Source: Deltaproteobacteria bacterium (lineage in GTDB: Bacteria; Desulfobacterota; Desulfobacteria; Desulfobacterales; JAFDCJ01). From it: a stretch of DNA of 7,778 bases. Location of the stretch: the NCBI GenBank assembly GCA_024277475.1, contig JAJRVC010000077.1, positions 1 through 7,778 of the forward strand, in the 5' to 3' direction. The position numbers were made by a program, and so were the translations under genes. Positions within the stretch are counted from its first letter, which is position 1. Each line of letters starts with the position of its first letter. Positions 6,049 through 7,778 of the stretch are shown piece by piece. Below the pieces are notes generated by a model. That model was not told the DNA's origin. It did no database searches and was given only the letters and a program-made list of their open reading frames with translations.

Positions 6049-6210
6049 GGGACACAGATTTGCACAGATGACCGCAGATTAGTACAAACCGCCTGGCGGC
6101 GGAACCATGTCCGGACATAGGTAGCTGCCTGCTTGCTATGCGTCCTTTCTCGCCGAAGGCGAAACAAACTTTCTTTTTAATCCGTGTTAATCCGTGTTCA
6201 TCCGTGTCCT
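6049..6210. repeat. Imperfect palindromic element with 10-base periodic arms
   Basis: The left arm (6049-6081) has CACAGAT at 6053 and 6063 and CGCAGAT at 6073, exactly 10 bases apart. The right arm (6178-6210) has ATCCGTG at 6180, 6190 and 6200, also exactly 10 apart. As inverted copies the arms agree at 23 of 33 positions, and every left-arm unit reads CAGAT where the right arm, inverted, reads CGGAT. Between them lie CCGCC-T-GGCGG (6089-6099), the perfect 12-base palindrome ATGTCCGGACAT (6107-6118), and TCGCC-GAA-GGCGA (6150-6162). From memory, repeats built on ATCCGTGTTCATCCGTGT are frequent between genes in environmental genomes. No transposase is present; a REP/MITE-like non-coding repeat is the best guess. 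Confidence 0.65.
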
Positions 6211-6358
6211 AATTGTCCTTTCTTTTGAAACATGAAGTGTCCAATTATTTTGCAAATGTCGAAAAATTCGAATTCCGTATTTACCGTGCAACGCGTTGAA
6301 AGTCAAGAATCGAAAACAAGCCTTGATTATCAGCAGGCTAACTGCTATTTAAAAGGAT

Positions 6359-6364
6359 TATACT
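6359..6364 (+). promoter_or_regulatory. Possible -10 element of the M23 peptidase gene
   Basis: TATACT matches the sigma-70 -10 consensus at 5 of 6 positions, about 25 bases before the proposed TTG start. No good -35 lies at the proper distance, so this is tentative. An AAAGGA at 6370-6375 could serve as the ribosome binding site, although its 14-base distance from the start codon is long. Confidence 0.25.
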
Positions 6365-6389
6365 TCGAGAAAGGAATCGATACAATCAA

Positions 6390-7778
6390 TTGAGATCTGA
6401 CAAAAAACGTAGCAAATTCTGGTTAATCGCCATCCTGTGTCTGGTGATCGTGCTGCCCGGCGGGTGGTTTTTGTGGAACCGTCTGGAGAAAGAAAAACCT
6501 GCCATAAACATGAATTTACTCTCGGCCCATATAGGCCGGGATCAGGAATTCACCCTGGCGGTGTCCGACTCCCGAAGTGGTCTGCGCCGGCTCTGGGTCG
6601 GGCTTTTAAAAGACGGTCGGGAGACTGTTTTGTATGATGAGAAGTTTCCCTCCGCCGGGTTATTTAAAGGCGGAACAGTCCATGAGACATCGGTCAAAAT
6701 CCGGATAGAACCCGCGGTACTGGGATTTGCCGACGGTGAAGCGATCCTGCGGACGGTGGTGTCGGATTATTCATGGCGGGATTGGTGGAAAGGAAATAAA
6801 ACCTATACGGAAAAAAAGGTGACGATCGACACCCGTCCGCCCGAAATCGAAGTTTTGAGCCGGGCACACAATATCAACCAGGGCGGAGCAGGACTGGTAA
6901 TTTTTCGCACCTCTGAAACCTGCTCGCAAAGTGGTGTCCAGGTCGGAGACAGTTTTTATCCGGGGCACACGGGATTTTTTAAAGACCCCAATGTCTACCT
7001 TGCTTTTATCGCACTGTCATACCAGCAGGGTACCGATACCGATATATTTGTAAAAGCAACCGATTTAGCCGGAAACAACGCCAAAGGCGGTCTGAATTAC
7101 CATTTACGACGCAAAGTTTTCAGGAAAGACCGACTCAACATAACGGATGCTTTCTTGAAGCGCAAAGTACCGAGTTTTTCTTCCCAGCTTCCCCAGGATA
7201 CGAACTTGTCGCTGGTAGACAAGTTTTTGATTATCAACCGGGATCTTCGTGAGGCCAATTATCAGAAAATCGCTGCGGTGTGCCGCAATACCGACTCTAA
7301 AATATACTGGCAGGATAATTTTCTAAGACTACCGAAATCCGCCTCCCGGGCGAGGTTTGCAGATCACCGGACCTATCTGTACAAGGGACGGGAGATCGAT
7401 CGACAGGTACACATGGGAATTGACCTGGCTTCCGTCGCCCGCAGCCCCGTACCGGCTGCCAATGCCGGAATCGTAGTTTTTGCAGAGTTACTGGGAATTT
7501 ATGGAAAAACGGTAATCGTAGATCATGGCTTTGGTCTGTTCAGTATGTATGCCCATCTGAGTCATATCGGTGTCAAAGTCGGGGATCGATTATCCAGGGG
7601 TGCTATTTTGGGCCGAACCGGTGCCACCGGACTGGCGGGCGGCGATCACCTTCACTTCGGCATGCTGGTTCATGATACCTTTGTCAATCCTGTCGAGTGG
7701 TGGGATACAAAATGGATTCAACATAACGGATGCTTTCTTGAAGCGCAAAGTACCGAGTTTTTCTTCCCAGCTTCCCCA
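6390..7778 (+). CDS. Membrane-anchored M23 (LytM-type) metallopeptidase, open at the right edge
   Basis: About 463 codons with no stop before the window ends. After a basic N-terminus (MRSDKKRSKF) one membrane helix spans about residues 10-29 and should place the rest in the periplasm. Residues of about 30-320 are an all-beta-looking region with Ig-like traits (VTIDTRPPEIEVLS, IFVKATDLAGNNAKGG). The catalytic M23 domain follows, with HMGID (zinc ligands His341 and Asp345), MYAHLS (His389) and DHLHFG (His420, zinc ligand His422), so all key residues are present. Such enzymes cut peptidoglycan cross-link peptides. The start is a TTG: an in-frame TAA lies upstream, and the first ATG (residue 41) would remove the membrane anchor. 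VNPVEWWDTKWI (432-443) looks like the natural end of the family. From residue 443 on, the sequence is a repeat of an earlier segment in another frame and is probably not the true C-terminus. Confidence 0.88.
   Translation, partial: MRSDKKRSKFWLIAILCLVIVLPGGWFLWNRLEKEKPAINMNLLSAHIGRDQEFTLAVSDSRSGLRRLWVGLLKDGRETVLYDEKFPSAGLFKGGTVHETSVKIRIEPAVLGFADGEAILRTVVSDYSWRDWWKGNKTYTEKKVTIDTRPPEIEVLSRAHNINQGGAGLVIFRTSETCSQSGVQVGDSFYPGHTGFFKDPNVYLAFIALSYQQGTDTDIFVKATDLAGNNAKGGLNYHLRRKVFRKDRLNITDAFLKRKVPSFSSQLPQDTNLSLVDKFLIINRDLREANYQKIAAVCRNTDSKIYWQDNFLRLPKSASRARFADHRTYLYKGREIDRQVHMGIDLASVARSPVPAANAGIVVFAELLGIYGKTVIVDHGFGLFSMYAHLSHIGVKVGDRLSRGAILGRTGATGLAGGDHLHFGMLVHDTFVNPVEWWDTKWIQHNGCFLEAQSTEFFFPASP
7135..7195. 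repeat. 61-base direct repeat, internal copy
   Basis: Identical, base for base, to 7718-7778. Here it is in the frame of the M23 gene, coding for LNITDAFLKRKVPSFSSQLP (from residue 249), which fits smoothly into the protein. This is therefore the authentic copy. Confidence 0.85.
7718..7778. repeat. 61-base direct repeat, copy at the right edge
   Basis: Perfect copy of 7135-7195, displaced by 583 bases, which is not a multiple of three, so it is read in a different frame. It begins within the expected last codons of the M23 gene and runs to the final base of the window; its true length is unknown. An assembly artefact at a contig end is more likely than a real duplication. Confidence 0.8.

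Larger units (their letters stand above)
5989..6389. other. 401-base gap between divergent kdsA and M23 peptidase genes
   Basis: No gene is seen. From left to right it holds the kdsA ribosome binding site, a 10-base direct repeat (6022-6045), a large imperfect palindromic repeat element (6049-6210), and an AT-rich stretch (about 6211-6389) that should carry the promoter of the peptidase gene. Both flanking genes read away from it, so both need promoters here. I could not identify a convincing one for kdsA. Confidence 0.6.

Noticed and set aside
6049..6210. Spaced units as a CRISPR array
   Set aside because: The units are 7-8 bases with 10-base period and inverted halves; CRISPR repeats are longer, direct, and separated by unique spacers of about 30 bases.
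6771..6968. Minus-strand open frame inside the M23 gene
   Set aside because: No family resemblance and no ribosome binding site; the plus-strand frame is continuous and carries all M23 motifs.

Overview
The window looks like a chromosomal piece from a Gram-negative bacterium of the Desulfobacterota, most likely near the Desulfobacterales. This is inferred from gene order and protein style, not from a database search. The minus strand carries kdsA - lptC - rpoN - hpf - ptsN - rapZ. This is the familiar LPS / sigma-54 / nitrogen-PTS cluster of those bacteria, in which a Kdo-synthesis gene and LPS-export genes precede rpoN. KdsA and LptC both point to an LPS-bearing outer membrane.

Layout. 1-451: no gene, only short direct and inverted repeats downstream of rapZ. 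452-1321 (-): rapZ. 1322-1464: a gap almost filled by one long inverted repeat (arms 1342-1361 and 1436-1455). 1465-1923 (-): ptsN. 1985-2518 (-): long-form hpf. 2533-3966 (-): rpoN. 3967-4517: an AT-rich 551-base gap where lptA and lptB would be expected. It holds a sigma-54-like -24/-12 site, a sigma-70-like site and repeats. 4518-5123 (-): lptC. 5164-5988 (-): kdsA. 5989-6389: a gap between divergent genes with a palindromic, 10-base-periodic repeat element. 6390-7778 (+): a membrane-anchored M23 (LytM-type) peptidase, open at the right edge.

How the genes fit together. KdsA makes Kdo-8-phosphate for the LPS inner core, and LptC is the inner-membrane anchor of the LPS export bridge. RpoN is sigma-54. 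Hpf dimerises and silences idle ribosomes. PtsN is the output protein of the nitrogen PTS. RapZ is a P-loop protein that in E. coli controls amino-sugar synthesis through small RNAs. The M23 enzyme probably trims peptidoglycan, so most of the window concerns the cell envelope and its regulation.

I see no phage, CRISPR, toxin-antitoxin or otherwise clearly new protein system. The points most worth a second look are: the apparent loss of lptA, lptB and kdsC from the cluster; the sigma-54-like promoter in front of rpoN itself; the long inverted repeat just upstream of rapZ; the repeat element upstream of kdsA; a KdsA with mixed metal-dependent and metal-independent signatures; and a perfect repeat of at least 61 bases at the right edge that looks like an assembly artefact.
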